This document shows, one piece after another, positions 9,703 through 18,431 of a DNA stretch of 64,000 bases; the first letter of the stretch is position 1; each line of letters begins with the position of its first letter. The position numbers were made by a program, and so were the translations under genes. The notes below the pieces were generated by a model. That model did not search any database. It was not told the DNA's origin and saw only the letters and a list, made by a program, of their open reading frames with translations. This DNA is from Brasilonema angustatum HA4187-MV1 (lineage in GTDB: Bacteria > Cyanobacteriota > Cyanobacteriia > Cyanobacteriales > Nostocaceae): contig JAHHGV010000045.1 in the NCBI GenBank assembly GCA_019359695.1, positions 1 through 64,000 on the forward strand. Reading direction: 5' to 3'.

Positions 9703-10644
9703 ATGTTCCTTAACTCGGATGTTCAGCCAATCGTTCTTGTTTGTGCTGCTGATAATAACTATGCCATGCCGCTTGCTGTTACAGTTCGTTCCGCAGTTGC
9801 CAACCTTAGAAAGAATCATCACATAGCATTATATGTTCTTGATGGAGGTATTACCGAAGTTAACAAACGCAGAATTAGTAAATCATTTAACAAAGAACAG
9901 ATCAGTATTTCATGGATACAGCCAGACAATGCAGTCTTTGAAAACTTAGTATTGACTAGACATTTAACACCGACTTGCTATTATCGGCTTCTAATTACCG
10001 AATTTTTACCAAAAGAATTTCACAAGGCTATTTACTTAGACACCGACATGGTAGTCACGGGAGACTTGGCAGAGTTATGGGCGATTGACATGGGAGATAA
10101 CTATGCATTAGCAGTTCAAGACGATGTTGAATTGTACGTAGGAATGTCTGAAGGTTTAAGAAACTATCATGAGGTGGGAATTAGTCCGGATGAGAAATAT
10201 TTCAACTCCGGACTTTTAGTGATAAATCTTGACAAGTGGCGAACAGAGAATATTGGCAGAAAAGTCCTTGAATACATAAAACAAAATAGAGAGTATGTAC
10301 GCAATGATCAGGATGGTCTAAACGCAGTTCTTGCAGGGAAATGGGGAGAACTTCACCCAAAATGGAATCAAATGCCCAAAATACATGAATATTCATCCTG
10401 GAAAGACAGCCCCTTCACGGAAGATATTTATCACGAACTGCAGGACAACCCTTGTGTTATTCACTTTACAAATTCTCCCAAACCCTGGTATGCAGGATTG
10501 CGAGAAGAATGTAAACATCCGAAAAAACATTTGTTCTTCCAATATCTTGACATGACCCAGTGGTCAGGATGGCGAGACACCATTTGGAGACGGCTTTGGA
10601 GAAAATTTATGAAAGTAACATCGTTGACTACTTCAAAACTTTAA
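9703..10644 (+). CDS. Glycosyltransferase family 8 (LgtC-like)
   Basis: Retaining GT-A glycosyltransferase of about 313 residues. It shows the metal-binding D-T-D in YLDTDMVV, then FNSGLLVINLDKW and the C-terminal HFTNSPKPW, all typical of GT8 galactosyl/glucosyltransferases. An in-frame GTG exists at 9685, but ATG 9703 has AGGGGA at a 6-nt spacing and is preferred. Cytoplasmic, likely membrane-associated through a basic C-terminus. Probably adds one hexose to the envelope polysaccharide repeat. Confidence 0.9.
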   Translation: MFLNSDVQPIVLVCAADNNYAMPLAVTVRSAVANLRKNHHIALYVLDGGITEVNKRRISKSFNKEQISISWIQPDNAVFENLVLTRHLTPTCYYRLLITEFLPKEFHKAIYLDTDMVVTGDLAELWAIDMGDNYALAVQDDVELYVGMSEGLRNYHEVGISPDEKYFNSGLLVINLDKWRTENIGRKVLEYIKQNREYVRNDQDGLNAVLAGKWGELHPKWNQMPKIHEYSSWKDSPFTEDIYHELQDNPCVIHFTNSPKPWYAGLREECKHPKKHLFFQYLDMTQWSGWRDTIWRRLWRKFMKVTSLTTSKL

Positions 10645-10823
10645 ACATGGTGTGTTACCGTGCATAACATATACACAAAAGGTGAGTAAAGGCAAGAATT
10701 TCTGTAGTCATAAACCCATTATGATGAAACTGCCTAAACCATCCTACACAGAATCATGCACCGTACTTCACCAAGGTAATTTGTTTACGACGTGAAACTA
10801 AACTTGAACAGGAACGAAAAACA

Positions 10824-11852
10824 ATGAGAATTCTAGTCACTGGTACTGAAGGTTATCTTGGCAGTTTATTACCTCCGTTGTTAATTGAACGGGGACATGA
10901 AGTCATCGGAGTAGATACTGGTTATTACAAAGTAGGTTGGTTGTACAATGGTACTGAGATAACAGCCAAAACTCTCAATAAAGATATTCGCAATATCACC
11001 GTAGAAGATTTGCAAGGTGTTGATGCGATCGTTCACATGGCTGAACTATCAAATGATCCCACTGGACAGCTTGCACCACACATTACTTACGAAATTAACC
11101 ATAAAGGCTCACTTCGTCTTGCCAAATTGGCAAAAGAAGCGGGTGTACGTCGCTTCGTGTACATGTCCTCATGCAGTGTTTATGGTGTTGCTACTGAGGG
11201 TGATGTCACAGAAGAATCTCCTGTCAATCCCCAAACCGCCTATGCAGAATGTAAAACATTAGTAGAGCGAGATGTCAAGCCATTAGCAGATGATGACTTT
11301 TCTCCAACTTTTATGCGGAACGCCACTGCTTTTGGTGCTTCCCCCAGAATGCGCTTTGATATTGTTTTAAATAATTTGTCAGGTTTGGCATGGACAACCA
11401 AAGAAATTAAGATGACTAGTGATGGTACGCCTTGGCGTCCATTAGTTCACGCACTGGATATTTGCAAAGCAATTGTTTGCACAGTAGAAGCACCTCGTGA
11501 TATCGTACACAACCAAGTTTTTAACGTAGGAGATACAGCAAATAATTATCGAGTCAAAGAAGTTGCCGAAATTATTGCTCAAGTTTTCCCAGATTGTAAA
11601 TTGAGCTTTGGCACTCAAGGTGCAGACAATCGCAGTTATCGCGTATCTTTTGAGAAAATCAATACTGTTTTACCTGGCTTTAAGTGTGATTGGAATGCTC
11701 AACGAGGAGCACAACAGTTGCATGATTTGTTCTCGCAAATTGATATGAATGAAGAAGTTTTCTTATCTAGAGGCTTCACTCGCTTGAAGCAATTAGAATA
11801 CCTCATCCGTACACAACAAATTGACAAAGATTTCTTCTGGAGTCAGAAGTAA
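10824..11852 (+). CDS. NAD-dependent epimerase/dehydratase (extended SDR)
   Basis: Extended short-chain dehydrogenase of 342 residues acting on a nucleotide sugar. It shows nucleotide-binding TGTEGYLGS (residues 6-14), MSSCSVYG, and catalytic Tyr140-x3-Lys144 (YAECK). The N-terminal motif lacks the GHTGFKG of CDP-glucose 4,6-dehydratase, so it is not simply RfbG. The C-terminus has the usual substrate domain (FNVGDTANNYRVKEV). With rfbF, rfbC and the SAF-domain dehydrogenase it likely forms a deoxy- or branched-sugar route. It corresponds in context to the epimerase of the Anabaena HEP island. Confidence 0.88.
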   Translation: MRILVTGTEGYLGSLLPPLLIERGHEVIGVDTGYYKVGWLYNGTEITAKTLNKDIRNITVEDLQGVDAIVHMAELSNDPTGQLAPHITYEINHKGSLRLAKLAKEAGVRRFVYMSSCSVYGVATEGDVTEESPVNPQTAYAECKTLVERDVKPLADDDFSPTFMRNATAFGASPRMRFDIVLNNLSGLAWTTKEIKMTSDGTPWRPLVHALDICKAIVCTVEAPRDIVHNQVFNVGDTANNYRVKEVAEIIAQVFPDCKLSFGTQGADNRSYRVSFEKINTVLPGFKCDWNAQRGAQQLHDLFSQIDMNEEVFLSRGFTRLKQLEYLIRTQQIDKDFFWSQK

Positions 11853-11881
11853 TTATCTTGTCGAAGTTATAGACAAAAAAG

Positions 11882-11932
11882 TGATTTCAACAATTCCGAC
11901 TCAATTATATTTTTTCGGAATTGTTGAAATCA
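11882..11932 (+). terminator. Perfect 18-bp hairpin after the SDR gene
   Basis: Arms 11882-11899 and 11915-11932 are perfect complements around a 15-nt AT-rich loop, 29 bp after the SDR stop. No T-tract follows, so it may instead be a transcript-stabilising hairpin or a repeat. Confidence 0.5.
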
Positions 11933-11970
11933 TCAATGTATCATAGTCTGGTAATTTTACCGTGCAAAAT

Positions 11971-12136
11971 AATATAGCTGTCGCCAACTCTATTAGGACA
12001 TATAGCAGGGAACGCTTAACAGGCAACGCCAAGGTGAGCGTCAGCCGAACGGGAACTCTTAACAGGCGTGTGATTGTCTGGTGGTGTCCGTATTTTCTCA
12101 TTAGTTCATGTCCTAATCTACCTGACAACCGCTATT
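11971..12136. repeat. MITE-like element with TATAGC ends (copy 1)
   Basis: The left end (about 11971-12001) and the right end (about 12109-12136) are imperfect inverted repeats sharing ATTAGGACAT/ATGTCCTAAT and TATAGC/GCTAT. The right half (about 12060-12136) matches the reverse complement of about 21026-21105 at roughly 85% by eye. A further TATAGCAGGGAAC occurs inside at 12001. No coding capacity. It occupies most of the 541-bp gap between the SDR and GT2 genes. Confidence 0.6.
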
Positions 12137-12393
12137 TAACCTAAATAATTCAAATTTAAAAAAAATATGTATCTTTTTAAATGTTGTTTAGGTGAAGAGT
12201 TTTGAGAAGATAAGATGACCTGCTATAGCGTAGTATTATTTTAAAACCTGAGTTGTGTGTCTTCTTGCAGTCTTAAGTCTTCATCTCATTTTCTTGTCAC
12301 ACCTTCGCTTATTCAAATCAAAAGTCATAATGAGATATGCAAAATCCACATTGACTCAATTTACATCAAACACAACCTTATGTACAGTCCACC

Positions 12394-13386
12394 ATGAAAA
12401 AACTACTTACTATTGCGATACCGACTTACAATCGCGCCCAACTACTTGATAAGCAACTGGCATGGGTTGCTCAAGTGCTCGTTGGTTTGGAATCGGAATG
12501 TGAAATTTTTGTTTCAGATAATTGTTCAACGGATAATACTCAAGAGGTGATTAAAAAGTGGCAAACAAATCTCACTCATATTACATTTAAGTCCAGCCGA
12601 AATGCTGAAAACATTGGTGTCATGCGGAATATTATTCATTGCTTAAAGTCCGCAACGACCAAATATGTTTGGACAATTGGTGATGATGATCCCATTCAGG
12701 ATAGAACAGTCACTTATGTCATTAACAAACTCAAAAAATATAATGAAGATTTATCATTATTGTTCCTTAATTTTTCTGGTCGTAACCAAATTACCGGGGA
12801 ACCTGTACATCCACCCACAATAGTAGGTAACCGTTGGTTTGATATTGATAATGAAGATGGAAGCGGTGATGGAAAAGCTATCTTTGAACACTGTTTTTCA
12901 AAAAGTGTTGGCGCAGTCATCTTTCTGACTGCTTCAGTATATCGTACTGACTTAGTACAACGCGCTCTTCAAATTTGGTCAGAAGCTGAGAATAACTGGA
13001 TATCTTTAGCATACTTAGCTGGATATTGCGCTGCTAACGGCAAGATAATTGTTACTAAAGATATTTATATGGAATGTATTGTTGGTGTGAGTTATTGGCA
13101 AAAAGATCCACAATCAGCACTGTTAATGCAATACAAGCACTTACCGGAAGTTGTCACGAAATTGGAGGAGAACGGATACTCTAAGCAATTTTACCGCCGG
13201 ATGATGTTCCAGAGTTTAAAAGAAGCTAATTTGAAAGTTTTCTTAGGTGCTTTGAGAAGATGGCCTATGTTCGCTATTAAAACAATAGTTCCCTTTTTGA
13301 CTTTAGTAGGTCTGTCTGTTTTTGACGCAGTTCCTACTAAAGAATTTAAAATGGCACAAACAACAGAACCATTCACTCAAAACTGA
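12394..13386 (+). CDS. Glycosyltransferase family 2
   Basis: GT-A fold glycosyltransferase of 330 residues. N-terminal IAIPTYNRAQLL, then FVSDNCSTDNT and the metal-binding triple Asp in WTIGDDDPIQD are textbook GT2. No membrane segments are clear apart from a mildly hydrophobic C-terminus (about 290-315). Likely one of the repeat-unit transferases of the island; donor and acceptor unknown. Confidence 0.9.
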   Translation: MKKLLTIAIPTYNRAQLLDKQLAWVAQVLVGLESECEIFVSDNCSTDNTQEVIKKWQTNLTHITFKSSRNAENIGVMRNIIHCLKSATTKYVWTIGDDDPIQDRTVTYVINKLKKYNEDLSLLFLNFSGRNQITGEPVHPPTIVGNRWFDIDNEDGSGDGKAIFEHCFSKSVGAVIFLTASVYRTDLVQRALQIWSEAENNWISLAYLAGYCAANGKIIVTKDIYMECIVGVSYWQKDPQSALLMQYKHLPEVVTKLEENGYSKQFYRRMMFQSLKEANLKVFLGALRRWPMFAIKTIVPFLTLVGLSVFDAVPTKEFKMAQTTEPFTQN

Positions 13387-13404
13387 CGAAAATAAGACTT
13401 GTGA

Positions 13405-13457
13405 GCCAGCGCGGTCTTGGGGTTTCCCCCATGAGCGACTGGCGAACCCCGAAGGGG
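13405..13457. repeat. Dispersed GC-rich palindrome
   Basis: GCCAG...CTGGC ends (13405 and 13443) enclose GGGGTTTCCCCC, followed by the ACCCCGAAGGGGT palindrome. It is much more GC-rich than its surroundings, as in the dispersed palindromes common in Nostocales intergenic DNA. It lies between the GT2 stop and the oxygenase gene. Confidence 0.5.
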
Positions 13458-13488
13458 TAATGAATCAAACGAACAAGGTAGTTATTCT

Positions 13489-14340
13489 ATGTTTAACAGT
13501 ACTATCAACAAATTATCTCAGTTGACATCTGAGTTAGGTTATAGAGCAGCACTCCTAAACCATACAAGAAAATTGCCTGCTCTGGAAGAAAGCGATCGCG
13601 TGATTGTCGATACCGTCAAACGCGATGGAGTTTATGTGACAACACTCGAAAAGTTGGGACTTGGCTCTACATCTAATCTTCTCAAAGCATCTTACAATCA
13701 ACTATCTAGAATGACAGATGCAGGCAATAGCCACCTAACAAAAAGACTGCCACAAATTTATACCGTTACAGATTTACCAGAATTTTCTCAGTGGGGACGG
13801 GAACAAAAGCTACTTAATATCATCGAGAATTACATCGGTCTTCCTGTTGCTTTTCAGGGCGTACATTTACGTAAAGATTTTCCTAACGAAGATCAGTTTG
13901 GTACACTGTTATGGCATAAAGACTCAGAAGACCGTCGGATGCTCAAAATGATCATTTATTTGTCCGATGTAGAAGAAAAACACGGTCCTTTTGAATACGT
14001 TCCGGTATCTTTGACTTCTTTATACAGTCTCAATTATTACCGGATTTACTACAAGCTTTGGCAGTCAGGTTACTTAGGAATCACTGATGAACAGCTTAAG
14101 GAAGTCATCCCGGAACACCAGTGGAAATCATGTCCAGGTCCAGCAGGTACTGTGATTTTTACAGATCCAAAAATTGCTTTACACCACGGAACACTACGGA
14201 CAGAAGAAAGACCAGCACTATTTTTTACTTACACTGCAAACCCACCGAAGCGACCTGAACTTTGTACCCAGTACTGGGATGATACTTTTGCAAAACCAGA
14301 GTCCTATCAAGAACCATCATCTGTCACAGCTCTAAGATAG
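13489..14340 (+). CDS. 2OG-Fe(II) oxygenase (phytanoyl-CoA dioxygenase-like)
   Basis: Predicted non-haem iron, 2-oxoglutarate-dependent oxygenase of 283 residues. The facial triad is readable as His143-x-Asp145 (LWHKDSED) and distal His232 or His233 (ALHHGTLR), with Arg241 placed to bind 2-oxoglutarate. The pattern MIIYLSDV...GPFEYVP...PGPAGTVIF is typical of the PhyH fold. Position in the island suggests hydroxylation or another oxidation of a sugar or lipid intermediate; substrate unknown. The neighbouring LhgO-like oxidase can make 2-oxoglutarate, a possible but unproven link. Confidence 0.82.
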   Translation: MFNSTINKLSQLTSELGYRAALLNHTRKLPALEESDRVIVDTVKRDGVYVTTLEKLGLGSTSNLLKASYNQLSRMTDAGNSHLTKRLPQIYTVTDLPEFSQWGREQKLLNIIENYIGLPVAFQGVHLRKDFPNEDQFGTLLWHKDSEDRRMLKMIIYLSDVEEKHGPFEYVPVSLTSLYSLNYYRIYYKLWQSGYLGITDEQLKEVIPEHQWKSCPGPAGTVIFTDPKIALHHGTLRTEERPALFFTYTANPPKRPELCTQYWDDTFAKPESYQEPSSVTALR

Positions 14341-14382
14341 TGCGATTCTTCAGTTGAAGAATTTCTTTGTGTTCTACTCCTA

Positions 14383-14475
14383 TTGAAGCCCTTTTGGTGA
14401 ACTGTTGTCTGTCTTCGGGTTACCCTCGGTGCATAACGACCGCCGCTTCACCCCTACACCTCTACAGGGCTTCAA
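14383..14475. repeat. 93-bp element with 10-bp terminal inverted repeats
   Basis: TTGAAGCCCT at 14383-14392 is perfectly inverted as AGGGCTTCAA at 14466-14475. The interior is GC-richer than the flanks and has no ORF. MITE-like or a dispersed palindrome, in the 215-bp gap before rfbC. Confidence 0.55.
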
Positions 14476-14555
14476 AATAAGTTGCAAAAAACACGAAGAA
14501 AAATCTGAAATGACCGAGTGCCACTGTGTAGTTAAGATTTCAAGCGAGGTTACCC

Positions 14556-15107
14556 ATGATTTTTGTAGAAACTGAACTGAAAGACGCGTACATCATTGAG
14601 CTAGAACAAAAGCAGGATCATCGTGGTTTCTTTGCCCGTACTTTCTGCGCTCAAGAATTTGAGGCACATGGTTTAAAGCCAACGGTTGCCCAATGCAATC
14701 TATCTTTTAACTACAAAAAAGGGACGCTGCGGGGAATGCATTATCAAACTCTACCAGCAGCGGAAACGAAATTAGTCCGCTGTACCCAAGGCGCTATCTA
14801 TGACGTGATTATTGATATGCGTCCGGAGTCTCCGAGTTACCTTCAATATATCGGTGTGGAATTAACTGCAGAAAACCATCGCGCCTTATATGTTCCAGAA
14901 ATGTTCGCCCACGGCTATCAAACACTAACAGACTCTGCTGAGGTCGCGTATCAGGTAGGAGAGTTTTACACACCTGGATATGAGCAGGGGTTGCGCTATG
15001 ATGATCCATTTTTCAATATTCAATGGCCATTGGAAGTAACTGACATTTCCGAGAAAGATAAGAATTGGCCTTTGATGAAAATGATGAGCGTTGGAGGAAA
15101 TGTTTAG
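14556..15107 (+). CDS. rfbC: dTDP-4-dehydrorhamnose 3,5-epimerase
   Basis: Cupin-fold epimerase of 183 residues, the usual RmlC length. Visible motifs are DHRGFFARTF, QCNLSFN, GTLRGMHYQ with catalytic His62, and PEMFAHGYQTL. Epimerises C3 and C5 of a 4-keto-6-deoxy nucleotide sugar. No RmlA, RmlB or RmlD lies beside it, so it either draws dTDP-sugar from elsewhere or acts on a CDP-linked 4-keto sugar started by RfbF. It sits 95 bp before the SAF-domain dehydrogenase, probably in the same transcript. Confidence 0.92.
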   Translation: MIFVETELKDAYIIELEQKQDHRGFFARTFCAQEFEAHGLKPTVAQCNLSFNYKKGTLRGMHYQTLPAAETKLVRCTQGAIYDVIIDMRPESPSYLQYIGVELTAENHRALYVPEMFAHGYQTLTDSAEVAYQVGEFYTPGYEQGLRYDDPFFNIQWPLEVTDISEKDKNWPLMKMMSVGGNV

Positions 15108-15202
15108 TTGTTAGTGGTTGGCCAGTGCGGTGATAGGAAAAACGACTCATTAACAATCAACAACTAAGCAATTCGCAAATATTATTCATAGGAGTTTAAC
15201 GA

Positions 15203-16513
15203 ATGATAATCGTAGATCGCGCCTTACAAGCTCGTGCTGAAGCAGGTAACCCCATCAAGGTTGGGATGATCGGTGCTGGCTTTATGGGACGGGGAATTGC
15301 CAATCAAATTAAAAATTCTGTTCCTGGTATGGAGTTGGTTGCTATCTCCAACCGAAGTGTTGATGCAGCTGTGCGAGCATATTCGGAAGCAGGTATTGAA
15401 GATAGCAAAGTCGTTTCCACCGTCACCGAATTAGAAGAGGCGATCGCCCGCAATCAATACGCAGTCACTGAAGATCCAATGTTACTGTGTCGTGCCGAGG
15501 GTATCGATGCTCTGATTGAAGTGACAGGCGCAGTAGAATTTGGCGCTCATGTTGTGATGGAGGCGATCGCCCATCACAAGCACATCATTATGATGAACGC
15601 CGAATTAGATGGTACCATCGGTCCTATTCTCAAAGTTTACGCTGACAAAGCAGGAGTTATCCTCACCGCTTGTGATGGGGATCAGCCAGGAGTGCAAATG
15701 AATCTCTACCGCTTCGTCAAGAGTATCGGCTTAACTCCACTGTTGTGTGGTAATATCAAAGGCTTGCAAGACCCCTATCGCAATCCCACCACACAAGAAG
15801 CTTTTGCCAAACGTTGGGGTCAAAAAGCTCACATGGTCACCAGCTTTGCCGATGGAACAAAGATATCCTTTGAGCAAGCAATAGTTGCTAATGCCACAGG
15901 TATGACAGTTGCCAAGCGAGGAATGCTGGGATATGACTTTAACGGTCATGTCGATGAAATGACCAAAATGTACGATGTCGAACAACTCAAAGAACTGGGT
16001 GGTATCGTTGATTACGTCGTTGGTGCAAAACCAGGTCCAGGGGTCTTTGTCTTTGGAACCCACGACGATCCCAAGCAACGTCACTACCTCAACTTGTACA
16101 AGTTAGGTGAAGGTCCGCTCTACAGCTTTTACACTCCTTATCACCTCTGTCACTTTGAGGTGCCGTTGTCTGTTGCTCGCGCTGTCCTCTTCCAAGATTA
16201 CGTCTTAAGTCCTTTAGGTGCTCCTCTGGTAGATGTAATCACCACTGCCAAAATCGACCTCAAGGCTGGAGAAACCTTGGATGGCATTGGCTACTACATG
16301 ACATACGGGCAATGTGAAAATTCCAACATTGTTCAACAGCAAAACCTCTTACCAATAGGTCTAGCGGAAGGATGTCGCCTGAAGCGAGATATTTCAAAAG
16401 ATCAAGTCTTGACCTACGACGATGTAGAACTCCCTGAAGGCAGACTATGCGACAAACTGCGATCTGAGCAAAACGCTTATTTCACCAAATCCAAAACTTT
16501 AGCAGCAGTTTAA
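15203..16513 (+). CDS. NAD(P)-dependent oxidoreductase with C-terminal SAF domain
   Basis: Protein of 436 residues. The N-terminal Rossmann fold (GMIGAGFMGRGIANQI, about residues 21-36) resembles homoserine dehydrogenase. The C-terminal part (about 340-420, LKAGETLDGIGYYMTYG) fits a SAF domain as in sialic acid synthase and antifreeze proteins. Such proteins are often linked to rfbF and rfbC in polysaccharide islands and are assumed to reduce or rearrange a sugar intermediate, but the reaction is not established to my knowledge. ATG 15203 has AGGAG at a good spacing. Confidence 0.82.
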   Translation: MIIVDRALQARAEAGNPIKVGMIGAGFMGRGIANQIKNSVPGMELVAISNRSVDAAVRAYSEAGIEDSKVVSTVTELEEAIARNQYAVTEDPMLLCRAEGIDALIEVTGAVEFGAHVVMEAIAHHKHIIMMNAELDGTIGPILKVYADKAGVILTACDGDQPGVQMNLYRFVKSIGLTPLLCGNIKGLQDPYRNPTTQEAFAKRWGQKAHMVTSFADGTKISFEQAIVANATGMTVAKRGMLGYDFNGHVDEMTKMYDVEQLKELGGIVDYVVGAKPGPGVFVFGTHDDPKQRHYLNLYKLGEGPLYSFYTPYHLCHFEVPLSVARAVLFQDYVLSPLGAPLVDVITTAKIDLKAGETLDGIGYYMTYGQCENSNIVQQQNLLPIGLAEGCRLKRDISKDQVLTYDDVELPEGRLCDKLRSEQNAYFTKSKTLAAV

Positions 16514-16526
16514 ATCATTTTTTCAT

Positions 16527-16567
16527 CCGAAGTTAACTAATACTTCATGTTATGAGGTTGACTTCGG
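16527..16567 (+). terminator. Hairpin after the SAF-domain gene
   Basis: Arms CCGAAGTTAAC (16527-16537) and GTTGACTTCGG (16557-16567) pair with one G-U; 14 bp after the stop. An A-rich rather than T-rich run follows, so termination is possible but not certain. Confidence 0.4.
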
Positions 16568-17306
16568 TAGCGAAAAAAGCATAGGTTGAGTAGTAAAGAA
16601 TCTCTGGTCTTATGCAAAGGCTATGAGGTTCTTCTTTCGATTTGATGTCATTCCAAACATAATAAATCTTGAATTACTCTTCCAACTCAGCACACTTATG
16701 GGATTTCAGTTAGTTCAGCGTACAGTTAGCATCGATAATTTATTATCACACAAAATTCCAGTTCGTCAACAAATGCGCCGAAAGGTTTCACTTCGCACTG
16801 CTGAAATCCTTTCAAACAAGAGAAGTTTATGTACTCCACCGCAAGACTGTTCCCCCAGATTATGAGGTGATTTATGAATTAGTTAGCTTGGCAATGGCGA
16901 TCTGCCGCTATGCTGCGCGCGAAGCTATCGCCCAATCCAGAATTCTCTTAGAGTTATTGCAATACTTTATTTGGATATTATGGTATAAGCTATTAGCATT
17001 TAAGTTCTTTTTGCAATACTCCGCTCAGGCTCACCGACTGTGTATCAGTTCTGTTCAAGTAGCCAATACAAATCTCAAGTTCCCAATTTACCCAATAGGT
17101 TACTAACTTCTTTCTTCTCTCCTTACAAAATATTTATTAAAAATTAACACTAAAAAAATCACGTTTTAGTATCTTGAGAACAAGTAGGGGGGTTGAATCA
17201 GATTTGCATTTAGAGTCTGTGAACTGTTAAGTGTCGGTGCAGTATTCGGAGCAAACCGATCACCACTTGTAAATAGTTGTATTGAGTCAATACATTAAGG
17301 AATCAT
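16568..17306. other. 739-bp intergenic region, no convincing gene
   Basis: Open frames of 79-80 codons at 16623-16865 and 17 kb lack start signals and recognisable motifs. About 16893-16934 holds a GCGATC...GCTATCGC palindrome-like repeat built from HIP1-type sequence and a GCTGCGCGCGAAGC core. The last 150 bp should contain the promoter for the next operon, but no clear -10/-35 or NtcA (GTA-N8-TAC) site was found. Confidence 0.3.
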
Positions 17307-18407
17307 ATGAAAATTGCCTTGGTGCATGATTATTTAACCCAGAAAGGAGGGGCAGAGCGCGTTTTCGAGTTACTCTGTAAGCGCTACCCCGAAGCAGACG
17401 TTTTTACTTCCTTATACGACCCTGAAAAAACCATTGACATTGGTGAGCGCATTGTCAACACAACCTTTCTACAAAATATTCCAGGAGCAGCGAAGTATTT
17501 TAGGTTGATGGCTCCCTTATATTTTCCAGCCTTTCGCGCCTTAGATTTGCAAGACTACGATCTTATTATCAGCAGTAGCACAAGCTTTGCCAAAGCAGTG
17601 CGAAAGAACAGCCAAGGTCGCCATATTTGCTTTTGCCATAACATTACCCGGTTTTTGTGGGACACAGAAACTTATTTACGTGAGTACGGAGATTATCGAT
17701 ATTTTGCCCCATTAATCGAACAAGTTTTTGAAATGATGAGAAAGGTAGACCTTGTCTATGCACAGGAACCTGACCTTTACATTGCTAACTCCAGTATTGT
17801 AGCTAGTCGGATTAAAAGTACTTACCGCAAAGAAGCCATTGTTATTAACTATCCGATTGACACCAGTAAATTTGTTTTTTCAGATACAAAAGAAGATTTT
17901 TATCTTGCCTCGGCTCGGATGATCAGCTACAAGCGTCTTGATATAATAGTCGAAGCTTTTAACTGGCTGGGATGGCGGTTGCTGATATCAGGAAGTGGTC
18001 CAGAAAAGGAGAGGTTAAAATCTAAAGCATTATCCAATATTGAGTTTTTAGGACACGTAACTGATATACAACGCACTCAGTTGTTTTCTAAAGCAAAGTC
18101 TGTTATAGTTGCAGCCCTAGAAGATTATGGTTTAGTTCCAGTAGAGGCCAATGCTAGTGGAACACCTGTCATCGCTTTTGGAGCGGGTGGGGTATTAGAT
18201 ACTCAAATACCTGGTAAAACAGGAGTCTTTTTTAAGAGACAAACACCCGAATCACTCCAAGCTGCACTACTAGAAGCCAGGGAAATCTATTGGGATTACA
18301 ACTACATCCGTAGTCATGCAGTGGCAAACTTTTCCGAGGAAGCTTTCTTTAACAAAGTTGAGCAAGTCATTGAGCAAGCTTGTACTGTAAATACATTATT
18401 CATTTAA
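17307..18407 (+). CDS. Glycosyltransferase family 4
   Basis: GT-B retaining glycosyltransferase of 366 residues. The N-terminal acceptor domain starts with ALVHDYLTQKGGAERVFE. The C-terminal nucleotide-sugar domain has SARMISYKRLDIIVEAF, LISGSGPE, and the EDYGLVPVEANASGTPVIAFGAGG block with the E-x7-E pattern. It resembles WbaZ/mannosyltransferase-type GT4s. AAGGAATCAT precedes ATG 17307. The stop is 24 bp before the Wzc-like gene, so the two are co-transcribed. Confidence 0.9.
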   Translation: MKIALVHDYLTQKGGAERVFELLCKRYPEADVFTSLYDPEKTIDIGERIVNTTFLQNIPGAAKYFRLMAPLYFPAFRALDLQDYDLIISSSTSFAKAVRKNSQGRHICFCHNITRFLWDTETYLREYGDYRYFAPLIEQVFEMMRKVDLVYAQEPDLYIANSSIVASRIKSTYRKEAIVINYPIDTSKFVFSDTKEDFYLASARMISYKRLDIIVEAFNWLGWRLLISGSGPEKERLKSKALSNIEFLGHVTDIQRTQLFSKAKSVIVAALEDYGLVPVEANASGTPVIAFGAGGVLDTQIPGKTGVFFKRQTPESLQAALLEAREIYWDYNYIRSHAVANFSEEAFFNKVEQVIEQACTVNTLFI

Positions 18408-18431
18408 TTTGTTAGCTGAGGGATAGTAAAA

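Noticed and set aside
16623-17106. Two adjacent frames of about 80 codons
   Set aside because: No motifs, poor starts, and the second overlaps a dispersed GC-rich repeat.
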